Below, piece after piece: positions 1-15,100 of a DNA stretch of 64,000 nucleotides. Origin of the DNA: Buxus sempervirens. Taxonomy: Eukaryota; Streptophyta; Magnoliopsida; Buxales; Buxaceae. A model generated the notes under the pieces. It searched no databases, was not told where the DNA came from, and saw only the letters and a list, made by a program, of their open reading frames with translations. The DNA lies in the NCBI GenBank assembly GCA_947561395.2, contig OX387182.1:56133283-56197282 (forward strand). The letters are read 5' to 3'. How positions within the stretch are numbered: position 1 is the stretch's first letter; every line of letters starts with the position of its first letter. A program made the translations under genes and the position numbers.

Positions 1-112
1 TAAATTTCCACAGCCAGGAAAAGTACATTTCTCACTGTCCAGAGCAATGCAATCAAGGCAAAGAAGATGCCTACATGGTGTAATGACAGGTAGACGACAC
101 CATTCGCTGCAC
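1..112 (-). CDS. Exon 3 (partial) of the F-box/SNF2 gene, RING-like cysteines
   Basis: The acceptor TTGTTTAG is followed by GTGCAGCGAATGG. With AG from exon 2 it reads R CSEWCRLPVITPCRHLLC and continues to the window edge in one frame. The Cys/His spacing (CxxxC ... CRHLLCxxC ... CxxxGC) resembles a RING/zinc-binding insertion before the helicase C-lobe. The intron between exons 2 and 3 is only 83 bp (113-195). Confidence 0.88.
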
Positions 113-3100
113 CTAAACAAATGAAAAAAGCAACCAATAATTTGCACATAATCTCACAACCTACATAAAATAAGCCAAACTGAAGCCAATTCTACCTGAA
201 ACAGTTCCCACCATTGATGAGGTAGTACTTTATAGATGCATACTCCTCTGAAGAATGATCCAAGCCTTGTTCCGCCAAAATATCCATGGTTTCCTGAATA
301 TCCTGACCAGCATCTGTCACTTTAATATGTCCTGCTACACAACAAGATAGCCTGACGTTTCTAATTGTATTACTTCGAAACTTCCACTGCTTCGGATTCA
401 GAAGACTCTCAACATGAGAAGGATCATTCCAATCAGCCATTAAAATATTGCGCTGAACAGTAACTACCAATTCATTGTAACTTTTTGCATGCTCTTCATT
501 GAAATTGAGGAAAGTCACTTTCTTGATACATGGAGGTATAGTGTGCAGATCTATCTTTCTCGCGCTAATCATGCATCTGTGAAGCAGCTGCAACAAGCGT
601 GAGCGACCCTCCTGCATCTCTGCCTCAAATGGCCTAAAAATACCAGCTTCCCATGACTTCTCATCCTGTCCATAGGCTTCTTCATGGAGGAACTTTAGCA
701 TGGGTTGAAGATGAGATACTTGACTGTTGGGAGTGTTAGGAGTTGGTGTTCCTGTTAATAACCACCTATTTGACGCTGTCAAAGAAATGGCCATTTGCAA
801 TTTGTTTGTGAGGTTAAGACTTGAACCAAGGGTATGTCCTTCATCTAACATTACTCTCAGCCAGTGCACTTGCATCAATACACTCCTCTTACGGGGTCCC
901 CACTCAGCACTTAAACGATTAAAGGTAGTTATAACAATGTCATTGTCCCATGCCAAATTGTGTGCACAGGGCTTTTTATTATCTGTCCAGACAAAGACAC
1001 GCAGCTGACCAGGTCTGACATGCTTCTGGATTTGGGTTAGCCAATGATCAACTAGATTTGCTGGCACGACGATAAGGGTTGCTCTTGACAAATACAACCT
1101 AAATGAATCCAATGGCTTCGTAAGAGCAATTTGAAGAGCAGCCAAATCGAAGGATAAATTGTCGAGGGGTTGTGGGTAGTACCATCTACTTTTTTCCTTC
1201 TCTATTCTCCTTACAAGACCAAATGACTGAAATATTTTATGATATCCACATGCATCTCCACCAGCGGCAGAAACTGTGTCAAAGACTGGTCTTGCCAACC
1301 CAACTGTTTCCATTTCTGATAGTTTGTCCTGTGAAAGCTTAGCCAACCATGTTAAAGCCTTTTTTGTTTCAGAATTTATTAATGTACAGTGTTCCTTAAG
1401 CACACTTGTGAAAAAAGACACATTTTGCTCAGTTCCTCCTGGAGTTCCTTTGGTGTAAAACCCAGGAAGAATTGTTATAGGCTGCCTCAAATCCCAAGAT
1501 TCCTCAGGAGCAGAACACTTCTGATGTAAAGGATCCATATTCATACTACAAAACCACACTGCAGTAGCATCTGGAATGCTTGTGTTCGAAAGCTTCCGCC
1601 ACTTGCGGCAAGCATCGCACTGAACCCAAGTTTCATTACATTCAGAATTATTGGCAGTCACCTCCCTAGGCTTTGAGAAAGTATACATTGATCTGGAGGG
1701 CACACTGAAATTGTCCAAAGAGCCATGTCTTGGGTTACTTGCAATATGTTTTCTTTTGTTTGAACTATTACAAGACTTCGTTCTTTCAGAAAGGCTAAAA
1801 TCTGCATCATATGTCTCAAGAAGATTTCTTTTAACACGATTCAAGCTCTTGGCACATCGAAATACACGTGTCTTTGGTGTAGAAAGTCTTGTGGATGATG
1901 TAATTCCTAATTTATCAGAGCATGAGTCAGCAGAAGTCACAAACTCATCAGATTCATAACATAGTGATCTGCCTCTCTTTGTTGAGGATTTTGAGTTTCC
2001 CCCTGGAGGAAACATATCGGGCAAAAGACATCCCCTTTGACCACGTGTATCCATTAACCTTTTCAATGATGATGTTACATTACCAGGGGTTAACTTACTA
2101 GAACTTATCTCATAGTAACCACATTTTTTTTCAAAATTATGCATGCACCATATGACTTCTATTCCATCTGGAGGGTCAGCCAATGTACCAAGTGTCTTTA
2201 GAATAAGAGAAATAGCTGTTATTGTTTTCCCTAAGCCTGGCTCATCACAAAAGAGTCCCCCACGGAAATCTCTAATGGTAGGAGCAATCCCTGTCACTAT
2301 TTCACCAGTAACAGAGTTTATATATAAAGGAAATCCATCCTCAGTCAAGAAATTCATATACAAAGGATGTGGCAAGACTCCAATATTGTGTTCACGATGT
2401 AACATCCACTCAACTGCTGCCTGCTGATGAGGAAAAAGTTTAAGCTTCATGCATGGCATGACCATAACAGCCAAGGATCTAAGATGGCGACAAGTGGCAG
2501 CAACCCTGACGAGGTCCACTGGGCTAAGTGCCATTAAAATATTTGTCAACACATCATCTGAGACCTCCCAAATTCCAGATCTAAGAGACTCGTCTTCTGG
2601 TTTAATTGTGGTTGAATATGTCTTTCCCTCCTTTGCCAGAACTGGTAAATTCTTAAAAATTTCATGAAGCTCAAATAGCTTTCTCCTAGATATACCAAGT
2701 GCACTACGATGCACCTTACACTTAAATACATGACAATCAGAAAGTTTCCAGATCGTCTCCTCATCTTGATTGGCATATTTACAATACTGCCATTCCCCAA
2801 GAAGTGTTGAGTTCCTCTCTTTCCAGTCACAGCTGCAGAGACATTCTTGAATTTCATTAGCAGGAAAATAATAAAGCAGGTAACCAAAACATTTTAAAGA
2901 TTCACACCTAAGAATAGGATCAATTTGATAACTGAAATGGTGAAACAAGTCAATCATTAGGTAGTAATTCAACCAATTTACTCTATCCAAAGCTTATCAT
3001 AAGTGGAAATTCTTAATCACCAAAAAAATAAGATCAAGCAGGACAGATGAAGAGGTACACTTAATAGTTGATTCAACAACCATGATGGGCCTCACCCAAT

Positions 3101-6100
3101 GAGGTACAAAAACATGTGTCAGAAGTTCATTGCTGAAGTGAGAGGCCCCTTATTAAGAATGCATTTCATGAACAACTGGCATTTTAAAACGGAAAAAAAA
3201 TTTCTGTAGGTCAAAACTAATCAATCTCTACACATGGAAAGCAAATGTGCTCTGCCTACCGACTAGCACAAGCGTCTGCCAATACAATAGCATATGCCGG
3301 GCAGCTCTTTTGCGCGACGTGGTACCTTCCTGTTTGATTGCATAGGGAAAGCCAAAACCGAAAGACACAGATGATTTCATCTCCTATACATGAAAATTAT
3401 ATAATTTTTAAAAATGCATTGGAATCAAGAGGTCAAACCTGATCCATATCCATGTATATATCTTTGTTCTTTCTAATTATATTTCACATAAATATCTTTG
3501 CTCTTTCTAATTATACATGAATCTTACATATTCTTTCTAATTATATCTGCTTAATCTCACATAACATTTATATTTCACATAGATAAAAATTTATGTTTTA
3601 TGCTCTTAACAAACCTTCAAGGTTAGCAAACCTCCCTGTTGTGGATTCCAAATGTGTGATCCAATCTATCAAACCATACAATTAAAAAGGTTTCAGTTTG
3701 AAGCTTTGAACTTATGGGATAGTTGAAGATCAACCAATTTTAAACCGGTTAAGAGAAAAATGGTTTCTGGCTAAACTTCTTACCCTGTTGGGTTGTAATA
3801 ATAAACTACAAATAATGCACTTGAAAAAAATAAATGTTATTTGCATATAAGAGCATAAAACATAAATTTTTATGACACTATCATATAGGAGAGATTAAGC
3901 GGGCTTATTTTTCCCAACCCTTTTATTGAGCGTATGGAGTTACAGTTGAGCATCATCACATTAATATCTAAACAGACTTATTCAATTGCCAAATGTAGAA
4001 AATATCTAAAGAGATTTCCTGAGAAAGAGTGAGAGGGGGAGGGAGGGAGGGTTTGCCGTGTGGGGTGTGGGGATGTGTTGGGAGGTTGGTGGTGGTCGTG
4101 GGGTAGGATCATTTAGTAGTTAGGAAGGATCTGAAAACATAAGAAGTGAGGTAATCTGACCATGGGAAACTTGCACTCTCAATTCTAGTCTGATTAGAGC
4201 ATGACTTTGGAGATTCAACACTAATAAATAGAGAGGCAAGCAATAATTTGCAGCAAGTAAAGGGGGCTTGACATAAAAAAACGATCTTATGTGGTATCCC
4301 GCAGTTCTGGCCTTGCATTAAGAGTCTATTAAAGAGTTAATAAGTATTAATTAAGCAACTAGAGGGTATATAAAGATAAGAATTTCTCTTGGGTATCGAT
4401 GCTTCCAGTTTTCTCTAAGAGGGAGGCCTTTTTGTATGTCTTGTTCTTGGTGGATGTCACACATTTCGTGTCCATTTTTTTTTTTTTTTTTGTGTCCATC
4501 TCCTTTTATTACATGAAATATCATATTACATTTACCCAAAAAAAATTTCAAAATAAAAACAAATAATGTGAGCCACAAGAGGTACTATCATCATCAATAG
4601 ACTCTGTTTGTATTATGTGCTGTGAATCTTTGAGATTGATCTAATTGTTTAATAAAATCATTCAAGGGAATGAGCTGAATATTGTTGGAATCTGTCCCAC
4701 ATTGGGAATTCACCATTGTTTTTCTTTTTTGATGAATAATGAAGATGGATGTGTATATTATATGAAAGAAAAGGAAAAGAGTATGGAGTATACAATCATA
4801 GCACAAAAAACACTCATCGAAACCTCACAAAACCCAAGTACACCCACATAGCAACAAGCCCCTATCTGTGCAATCCACTGTACAAGACATAAACAAAAAG
4901 AAGTCATAAGCAAAAAGAAGCCCCTCGCAAGAATCCTAAACCCAAAACTGAACAATTCGTTCAGCATCAGCCCACGACCATGACTCTCTCCGGATCACCT
5001 GATCTGCTACTACATATCTAGGAACAACCCCCTCGTCTCTCTCATCAATCTGTCCTCCACTACAAAGTCCGAAAAACACCAATTTTTCCAATCCTTAACA
5101 ATCTCTACAGACCATACCCCCCGGAATTCTGGAAGAACCGAAGCCCATGACGCCACAGCAACCAACATAGAATCAAACACCTGGTCCACCGATAAGCTGG
5201 TATCCTTGAAAATCCTACTATTACGCTCCAACCATATGAACCACACCACTGCATGGAACACCATATCATACAACATCTTACCCCTCCTACCAAGGCCCCT
5301 CACCCGCCACTGAGCAAAACAATCCTTAAACGTAGCTGGTAATACCCAAGATACTCCAATCATCTCAAACACCCTCCTCCACATGATATCGGCAAACTGA
5401 CAGTGCACAAATAAGTGATCAATACTCTCTCCAGATTTCATGCACATGAAACAAATCTACGGGTACAAAGCAATCCCTTTCCATCTTCTTTGAATTAGAT
5501 CCGCCGTGTTTATCCTATATAAGATGGCAGTCCAAAGAAAAGCTTTAATCTATAGAAGGACCTTAGGCTTCCAAAGCTTACGCACCGGGAATGATACCGA
5601 ATGATGTGAAGAAGCGGATGACACCGAATTGAAGAAAGATTTGCAAGAAAAAAGTTTATTGGATGAAAGGGACCAAGAAACCTTATCAGAACCTAGGGGA
5701 TTCAAAACAACATCCTTTAGCCCATCAATGAGTAATGAAATCTCTCCCATTTCAGGAGGACGAAGATTTCTCCAAAATGGAAGATTCCAAGAGGAACCAG
5801 AGGACGGCTGCAAAATATCAGCAACATAAGCATTAGGATAAAGAGCCAAGGAGAATAACTGAGGGAATTGAGTAGACAGTGGCTGATTACCCCACCAAAG
5901 ATCATGCCAAAAACGAATCGATGACCCAGATTCAATGCTCAATCTAATGTGAGGGTAGAAAGAGGAAGCAAGTTTCATAATAGCCTTCCATGGGCAGTTT
6001 CCTGTAGGTCGAGCCCTCAAGTTTATGAACCATCCATTATTGTCACTTCCATATTTACTTGTGATCACTTGATGCCACAAACTTTCTTTCTCTGTGCTGA

Positions 6101-9100
6101 AACGCCACAACCATTTAGCTAGGAGGGAGGAATTCACCATTGTTTCACCCACCATATAAGAGATGGACTTCCCTCACCTTAATGCCTAGGTTTTAAGGTT
6201 GAGGCCCCTCCTCTTATGTATTGTTGGGCTTTCAACATGGTATTAGAGCCTAAACCATGTCCACGCTGTGCTATCCAGCATGAAGGGGGCTATTGGAATT
6301 TGTCCCACATTGGGAATTCACCATTGTTTCACCCACCATATAAGAGATAGACTTCCCTTACCTTAATGCCTAGGTTCAAGGTTGAGGCCCCTCCTCTTAT
6401 GTGTTGTTGGGCTTTTATATGTTGTTGGGCTTTCAACAAATATATTATAGATTTAATTACCGATTATAATTTTACAAATTTACTTTTATTTATGAAAGCA
6501 TATGGGACATTTAAATTAATATGAACTGCAATTGCATACATGAAAGTTTATTAGATTTGCATGATTATGAATCAGGATCGAAAAACATATGAATCCGTTC
6601 ATGAACTTGCATGAGATGCAAACCCTGGTTACAGTGAGGAGTTAGAGTTAAAACCCAAAAGCCACCAATAACTCTTTTGGTAGGAGTAAGGTGTGAGAGT
6701 TCAGGACTCGATAGTAACCAACAACTATTTACAACAAAAGTGAGGTGTGAAGAACTGGGATCCAACAGTTACCAACAACTCTTTCGAGACATTCCTATTA
6801 GATATGGTGAGGGCTAAGGCTGTAAACGGGTCGAATTCGGTATAGATATGCTAAGATCCAAATCCAATCCGATTAGAAATACCAAAATCTGAATTTGAAC
6901 CGATTATTCAACGGATCTTTTACATTTGAATCCGAATTTGATTCGAATTTGAATCTGACCGATTATCCAATATCCAAATCCGATTACATAATTGTTAAGG
7001 AATATATTAAGTATATAAAGTTCACCCCTACTATCAACTTAAGCTTTTAGTAGGAACAGTATTCTACATGGTATCGGAGCAAACCTCCACTCCACCCGTT
7101 GAGAAAAAAATATTCCACATGTAGGGCCTCTCTAAAATGGGGTTTGAGTCCAGCCCACACGTGAGGGGGAGTGTTAAGGAATATATTAAATATATAAAGT
7201 TCACTCCTACTATCAGCTTAAGCTTTCAGTAGGAACAGTGTCCTACAATAATATTTGAAAACAAATTAAGATATTATAAAATGGTTTCCTACAATAATAT
7301 TTGAAAACAAATTAAGATATTATAAACCTCAAGTTAGTGGATCAAATAAGGATATATTAATTCAAATATGTCCCATATTATGACCATAAATCAATAGATA
7401 CTATATGGAACCTTTATTCCTTCTATACTAATTACTAATATATAAAAAGACTTAAAAAGCCTAAAAAAAATAACATATATACAAAACAAATGGTCGAATC
7501 TTTATCGGGTCGAATATGTATGGTTTCATATTCAAATCCAAATATAATCAGATTCAGATAATTGGATCCCTATTCGGATAATCGGATCTAAACTAAGATC
7601 CATATTCGGATAATCGGGGTTGGATTCGAAACTTTATTCGATTAACAGGCTGCTTATTCCGACGATATAGTATATAGGAACTATGACTTGAGTACCTAGA
7701 CCTAGGATTTGTCAAGCTATAATTTTAGATTGAGACCATGATGGGTATAGGAATCAAGCTATCACAAGCATGTTACATGGACACTTTACACAAAACCCAA
7801 AGTACTTGTGCTGACAAGACACGCCATGGATACGGGTACAAAAAGATATGTGTCGGATCTTTGTACGTTCTTTTGAAGAAGGCAATACAAGATCCAAAAA
7901 ACTAAGAAAAGAAATAGCAAATAATGAACTTGCAAGTAACTTTTAACATGCCTTACTGACATTTATTTGGAGACTTTTCAGTCAAATCCCAGTATTTGTA
8001 CCCAAATTAGACTCTTTTCACTAAATCCCCGTATCCTAACTCCTAAGTTTTATGGATCAAGTAGATTTGACTCCTATACACTTACTCATACCCAACACAT
8101 ACCTAAGTAAATGTAATGTAGATCACAAGGGTGTTTGCGACATCCGCAGGGCATCCTTCCCTTTCCAAAAGTAGTGGGCTAGGCATTGTACTATCATCAG
8201 TTGAAAGCCCATATAACTGCGATGTACATGTAGAATTCAATAAATGTACTAAAAGGTCAAGGACCTAGAGTCCACAGTGAGAATGTATGAAGTTCCATGC
8301 ATCTAATACACTTCACATGGCATTGGCATACAACACACTTGTTGTACATGCTTTTATTTGTTATGCATAGTATTAGCATTCTACAAAATTCAGCTTACGA
8401 CATGAATGCATCTTAGATTGTGTGAAATTGCATAAAAATACAACTACATTATTGCATGTATATATTTCATATGTGTTTGACTCTTTTGGTTATTCTACAT
8501 GTCTAAAGTTTCCAACAAAAACTGTGTAAAGAACCATTTTTTTTTATACCATGAAGAAGCGTAGAGAACCAATTATAGAACGTAGTTCACTCTATTTTTT
8601 TCACATATAGGTACTACTCAAGCAAACTAGGACTGGATTCAATAGACTTGCTACGATAGATGTACTGAGATGTCAAGCTAAGTCTACGTACAATAGTTAG
8701 ATTCATTTCAATTGATAGGAAATGCTAACTGGATTTCCTAGTTCATCTCAGTTATCTTGATACAAAGGTTATTTGGTTATTTGTAGGATAAAACTTTTGG
8801 GTTACATGTTTTATCATAAAAAGACTGTTTATACACTTTCATTTAACATATCCTGATTGATTTTAATTGTGACTAATATCACTTTATTTACATTTGAATT
8901 TTTGTGTTATGTTTAAATTGATTTCAATAGGGTAGGCTCATGTGCTTGCTTATTTTATTTTTTTTGATGAATAAGGAAAGTATATTAAATGAAGAAGGAT
9001 AAAAGTACATAAGCAGTATAGACATGCAGGAAGAACCCCATAACTCTACCAAGAAAACAAAATAGAACAAGTTACCAAGCATGACTAGCCTCGCAAGCTA

Positions 9101-12100
9101 TACACAATGAAATATCATGAACAATATGCCGCCCCACCCCCCACAAGTCCTGGAGCCCTAATCTCCGCACTGCTCCAAGAAATCCTCAGATGAACCACCT
9201 ATAAATAAATCTGATCTCAAAGCACCATACTTTGCAGCCAATATGCAACTACATTAGCCTCTCTAGGCACATGAATGAACGAGGCATTCAGTACCTGTGT
9301 TAGGGCTCTAACTCTGTTGATGACATGTGAGAACCTCCAGGAACGAGTGTCACCTCTAAGCATCCATCTAAGTAGTTGCATCAGCCTCCACCACTATATC
9401 CCTGATGCCCATCCATTTAGCCTCCGAGAAACCAACAAGAAGGACCATAAACTCTGCCAGAGTGGAGTCCAAAACTCCCACTGGACCACAGAAAATAATA
9501 GCCACCCATATGATCCCAGACCACCCCTCCAATACCTAAAGGTCCGGGGGTTGCCCAACAAGAACCTGTCAACATTAACTTTCACAATGTGGGAATTAGA
9601 GCCACACCTTAAATCCTTTGATTTACAATATTATTACTATGTCAAAATTTGGGGTGTGACACTCATATTATGTGCACCTTCATCCATGATTAACTGAATC
9701 CTTATGTAAGCATATTGATACTAGAAGCTCATTCATTTTACCAGAAACTGCTGCCGCATTTGATAGCATTCCCTTGCGCATGTCCTTGCTAATATTAATA
9801 TATTTTTTGGCAATAATTTATTTCACAATTTTTTTATAGCACTAACATCCTTTAGATTTTGTTGTTCGTAACATTTACCTCCCTTCTGTTAGACGCAAGT
9901 TAGGCTGCTGAGAGAATATTTTAAATTTTGTTAATTTTGGGCCATTGTATCTTGTAAAGTTAGCAACTTAGATTAGACATTCTACAATTAATAAAAACAT
10001 TTTAGAGTTTCTACTTCACCCTAATACTTGTTGAACTATTAGTGCCCTTGATAGTTAACAGTTACCCCTTCATAAATTCAAAGATTTTAATTTCTTCAAC
10101 AAGAATAAAACATAATTTACTTAAAAAACATAATTAAATTCAATAGAGCCCACTTAAAACATTAGCTATCACTTAAAAACATAATTCAAAGATTTTAATT
10201 TCTTCAACAAGAATAAAAACTAACTTCATGAAGGTAAACCGCAAAAATTAATTAAATTCAATAGAGCCCACTAAAAACATTAGCTATCACTCAGAAAGGG
10301 TCGTAAATGTTGCAACCGATAAATTGTAAAAGGAGGTTTGTGCTATTTTAAAAAATGCAAGGGATGTGCATAATTTTAACCACCCTCAAAAGAGGTTTCT
10401 GTATTTTACCCTACTTTCTTATACAGCTTTTCTTAGATCAATAAAAACCAGATGAAGTTTTTTCATCCTCTCCTAATCTCTTTCATTGATTCCTTAGGAA
10501 ATGATAGCACCCAGTGTAGACTTTCTAGGCATAAAATAAATTTAAATTTCTAACACCTAAGTCATTTTTTTTCATGGCAAGATTGCTAATCTATGTTCCA
10601 TTACTTCCATCACTCTTCTCATAACTTCATAACAGGACCCGTAAACTTAACTCCAATATAATTGATACAACTTTGCATATCTCATTTGGTATTTTTTTTC
10701 ATGGCAAGATTAGCATAGAGAATTATTTCCTACATTAAAAATACCTTTAATTTGGGCAACAAATAACCATCAAAACTTTATTATCCAAGTTTTTCAAAAG
10801 ATAATAAGTTTTCTACCTTCCCTATGAGATTGTTTCTGTCTTAGGCATCCACCATACACTTTTGGGTTGCAATTAAGAGAGCTAGAAAAGAAGGGGTTGG
10901 AGGTCCTTGGTTCCAACCTAAGTGACCTTTAGTTCTTTGCCATGTTTCATTTGTATTTGATACAAAAGGTCGGAGGTATTTCAGACTTTGCACCTGAAAT
11001 GTGCCAAGTTCCTTGATATTTTTTGTCTCAAACCAAGCAATACGGATGACAAACACCCCTCAGTTGTATGTTATCCATCCGACCTTAACACGATGATTTC
11101 ATTTTAGTTGACCAAGAAAACAACTGCTCTTAATAAGATTTTCATGATGGTTCATTCAAATCAAATACAAAATAAAAGTGTCTTTACTGCTATAACCTCC
11201 ATAGTGACTGTTCACGATCCATGCACTTCGTTTTTATCACTATTCATAACTTAACTGTAGGCTTATCAAACGGGTCGTGCCATGCCCACGCCATGCCCAA
11301 ATTCCAAAAGGCCAACACAGTGATTTTGAATCATTAAACTTAAAAAGAACAATTTTACAAAGAAGACATCAATTAAGAAAACTTTATTTGTAACTTCTCT
11401 CTTATACAAAATTTTCTGCAAATTTTACACAAATATTTTAATCAAAAAACAACTTTTATTCATAAGAATCATAACTTAGAATTTACACACATTTAAAATT
11501 TTGTTACATTTTACACCGCATCACCATAGTATAAGCTCATCTCAACTAGGTTTAGCACACACTTATCCATCTTTCATTTGCAGTTTAATTAAAAAAAGAA
11601 GGAAAGATAACTTGTAATCTTTTGCATTGATATTATAAGAAGTTACTATCACTTTGTAACTTTTAAGAGTAGTCCCCAATAGTCAAGCTTTGTGCTAATA
11701 TTCCGCCTCCAACCAGTCATTCAGGCAAAAACAGCATTCCGCTATATTCAACAATAATCTACTACGATACTCATCTACCATTCAGCCACCTGCACTAGAA
11801 GTTAATTCAGACGCAATTGTGGACACCAGAACTAGACCATGTGCCATATTGACAAAGACAGGATAGTGACCCTAATTTTGCTTTCACCAAGCCAAAATAT
11901 CAAAAGAATCCAGTGCTTCTTTACCTAATAATTATAGTTTGAGGCTATCTATGTACATCATCAATTCTTATGATGCACTACCAGTTTTCAATTGTTTTCC
12001 CTTCCCAAATTTATTACATTCCAAGGGGAATCATCTGGCGGTGCATGTGTTTGACTAGTTTGTTTAATTCTAGACTTTTTTTTTTTTTTTTGATCAGTAA

Positions 12101-15100
12101 ATGATGGATATGATATATATAAGGTAGAGAACAGCGTACACGTTACACAAATAGTGTACCCAAGCCTAGATTCTAATTAAGTCTATGCATAGACTCAATG
12201 ACTAGAACCCAAGGATTACATACAACGACCCAAACATCCCCCTCCCAGATCATAGAAGTTGTTACATAACAGAAATTCCTCGATAGACATATTAGTTCCT
12301 ACTACTTGCCCAATCAACCAACTGTGCATCAAACTCAAAACAGCCCTCTCTAGCAATTGTTCGTTTCTCTCGAAGTTCCTAAATATCCTCCAGTTCCTTT
12401 CGCCCCAAATTACCCATGCTATTGCTGCAAGGGCCACATTCCAACAAATATCACCACAAGATTTCCCTTTCTTCCACCCCCAAGCTTCTAAAGCTTGTTT
12501 AAGCTCTTTTGGATGGGTCCATTCTACCTTAAATCTTTGGAGAATAGAGCCCCAATGCCGTGTAGTGCCTGAACAGTGCAATAGCAGATGAGCAACGTTC
12601 TCTTCCTCTTCTTTGAATATGCTGCATCTATTTGCCAATTGCCATCCCCTACTCTTCAAATGGTCCACTGTTAGTATCTTGTCTAGGGCTGTTGTCCACA
12701 TAAAGAAGGTTACTTTGCTTGGAAACAAGTGTGACCATATATGCTTAAAAACTGCTTGCTCCAAACCTGAATTTTGGAGGTGATCAAAAGCATCCTTGAC
12801 TGAATAGGAACCAGATCTACCATGTATCCATCTCCTAGAGTCTTCTTCATGCCCTACTACCTTGTTATACAGTTCACTTAATAAGGCCTCAAAGCTTTCA
12901 ATCTCCCAATCCATCAGATTTCTTCTTAGATCAATGCTCCACACGATGCCGACCTCCGAGATAGACATATATTCAGTTACCACTGCTTGTTTATTAGTGC
13001 ACAGGTTGTATATCAAGGGACAAGACTCCTTCAGTTTAGACTCACCACACCATATATCTTCCCAAAATCTGATTCTCAGACCATTACCCACTAAGTATTT
13101 GCATTCCTTCTCCACTAAATTTGTCAACTTGGCTATAGGCCTCCACAGGCTCGTCCCACAAGGGAGATTAGAGGGTTTTGGGAACCAGCCATTGGATGAG
13201 GATCCATACTTTGCAAGAATTAGGTCTCTCCACATACTCCCACTCTCACTACCAAACCTCCATATCCACTTTTGGAGAAGAGCTTTGTTAAATAGCGATA
13301 ATGGCCTTAGTCCAAGCCCCCCTTCTAACTTTGATCTACAAATCTGGTTCCACGCCACTAAGTGATATTTATTTTCTCCCTCCTTACCTTCCCATAAGAA
13401 GTTTACTTCTAGACATTTTACTAGCATACTCATTAAAAAGTGTAAAATATTTTCAGTTTTGTCCATATTTGTTGTGCAAGAAGGGTTCAATTTTTCATGT
13501 TTGCATCTATTAAACATTTTACTCCTCCTGATTTAATGATGGGATCCATTGTAGTTATTAAACAATATAAAGAAGGCATTACTTCTCAATATCTTGAGAA
13601 ATGTAGCTTCCATTGGTGGACAAGTACCAATACAAACTGGTTTATTTCTATTATATTAAACAACAAAATTTATATTATATAAGAAATTTAAAATACTTGA
13701 AGATGTTGGATAACAAATCCCAAATAAAACTTTAGTTGCATTATAAAAACTTTTAAAAGATCTCTTAAAATTTCAGCTATTACCTAATCAAGATAATCTA
13801 ATGGGCAATGTTGTATTTTTTTTTCTATAAAAAAATGTATATCGTAAACAATGTTAACATTATAAATGTAGAAGTCCATATATGTTCAACATCTAATGGG
13901 ATTTTTTAGGTTTTATTCCATAACTTCCGGAAAAAAAAAAAAAACTTTAAATTTTTAATGCAAATATTTAGAAACTCTTAAAAATTACTACATTTTTAAT
14001 ATTTTCAACATTATCTTTTATTATTTTTATACCATCATGCACAATTAAATTTATAATATGAGAAGCCCATTGAATGTGAAATAAAATCCATCTAAACTTA
14101 AGTTTAGTTGAGTTTTTAAAATATCGATTATAACATTATTTTCACTTGCATTATCAAGTGCTAATACTATTATTTATTTTGTATTTTATATGCTTTAATT
14201 ATATTTTCAATTGTATTAGCTATGCTTACTCCAAAATGTTTATATTCCGATAAACTCAACATCATCATCGTCATCAAAAACCAATTCCCACCAAAGTGGG
14301 GTCAGCAATACGAATCTTGTCTCTCTATCCCACTCTATCAAAAATCATATCTTCAGTTAATTTACGTTTTTGTAAGTCTTGTTTTATAGACTCCATCCAT
14401 ATCTTTCTAAGTCTTCCGCTTGCTCTCTTAATATGCATTCTCTTACACTTTCTTACAAGTGTATCAATAGGTTTCCGCTTTACATGAAAAAACTTCCTAA
14501 CCTACTCTCTTCCATTTTATCCCTAATACATGCTATGCCTAACTACTTCAAATGTCTTCATTCCTTATTTTGTCTTTCTTAGTTTTTTTGCAAGTCCATC
14601 TTAGCATCCACATCTCAATAACACTCATCTTCTGAGCATATTGATTCTTTGCCTACCAACATTTTGAACTGTACGACATAACTGGTCTAATAGTTGTATT
14701 TTGAAACTTACCCTTTAATTTAAATGGAAGACGCTTATTAGATAATTCTCTAGAAGCACCCCTCCACTAAAGCCAACCAACTCTAATCCTATGCGCGACA
14801 TCATCAATTTCTCCATCTTTTTGTACCATTGATCCAAGATATTTGAACTTATTACTTAAAGGGAAAACTTGATTGCCAATTCTAATAGTTCAAATATTTA
14901 TAATTTTATATTGTTATTTGTATAAGAAGGGCAATTCATATATTCATTCTTTGCACGGCTTATTTTAAAACCATTTAATTCTAAGGTATCTTTGCACAAT
15001 TCTAACTTAAATATCACATATTCTCTAGTGTGACCCACCATGACTAAATCATCTACAAATAACATATGCCAAGGCACATCATCTTGAATATGACTAATAA

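Larger units (their letters stand above)
6815..7656. mobile_element. Decayed hAT-like non-autonomous element, host of TRIM-2
   Basis: The left end reads TAAGGCTGTAAACGGGTCG. The right end, reverse-complemented, reads TAAGCAGCCTGTTAATCG. Both are followed by alternating CGGAT/GAATCC motifs typical of one widespread plant hAT-like group. No matching 8-bp duplication was found, so the ends are approximate. A relative in opposite orientation lies at about 18735-19105. Confidence 0.55.

Noticed and set aside
727..2667. Several plus-strand open frames of 60-102 codons
   Set aside because: They lie antisense to exon 2 of the F-box/SNF2 gene and match no family; the minus frame is plainly the real one.
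2833..2990. N-terminal extension of the exon 2 frame to an ATG at 2990
   Set aside because: A strong acceptor at 2833 and the restored SCDW junction show these bases are intron.
12216..13517. 433-codon frame as a host gene
   Set aside because: Its content is LINE ORF2 C-terminus with a poly(A) end and a candidate target duplication; the first 30 codons are flanking sequence read in frame.
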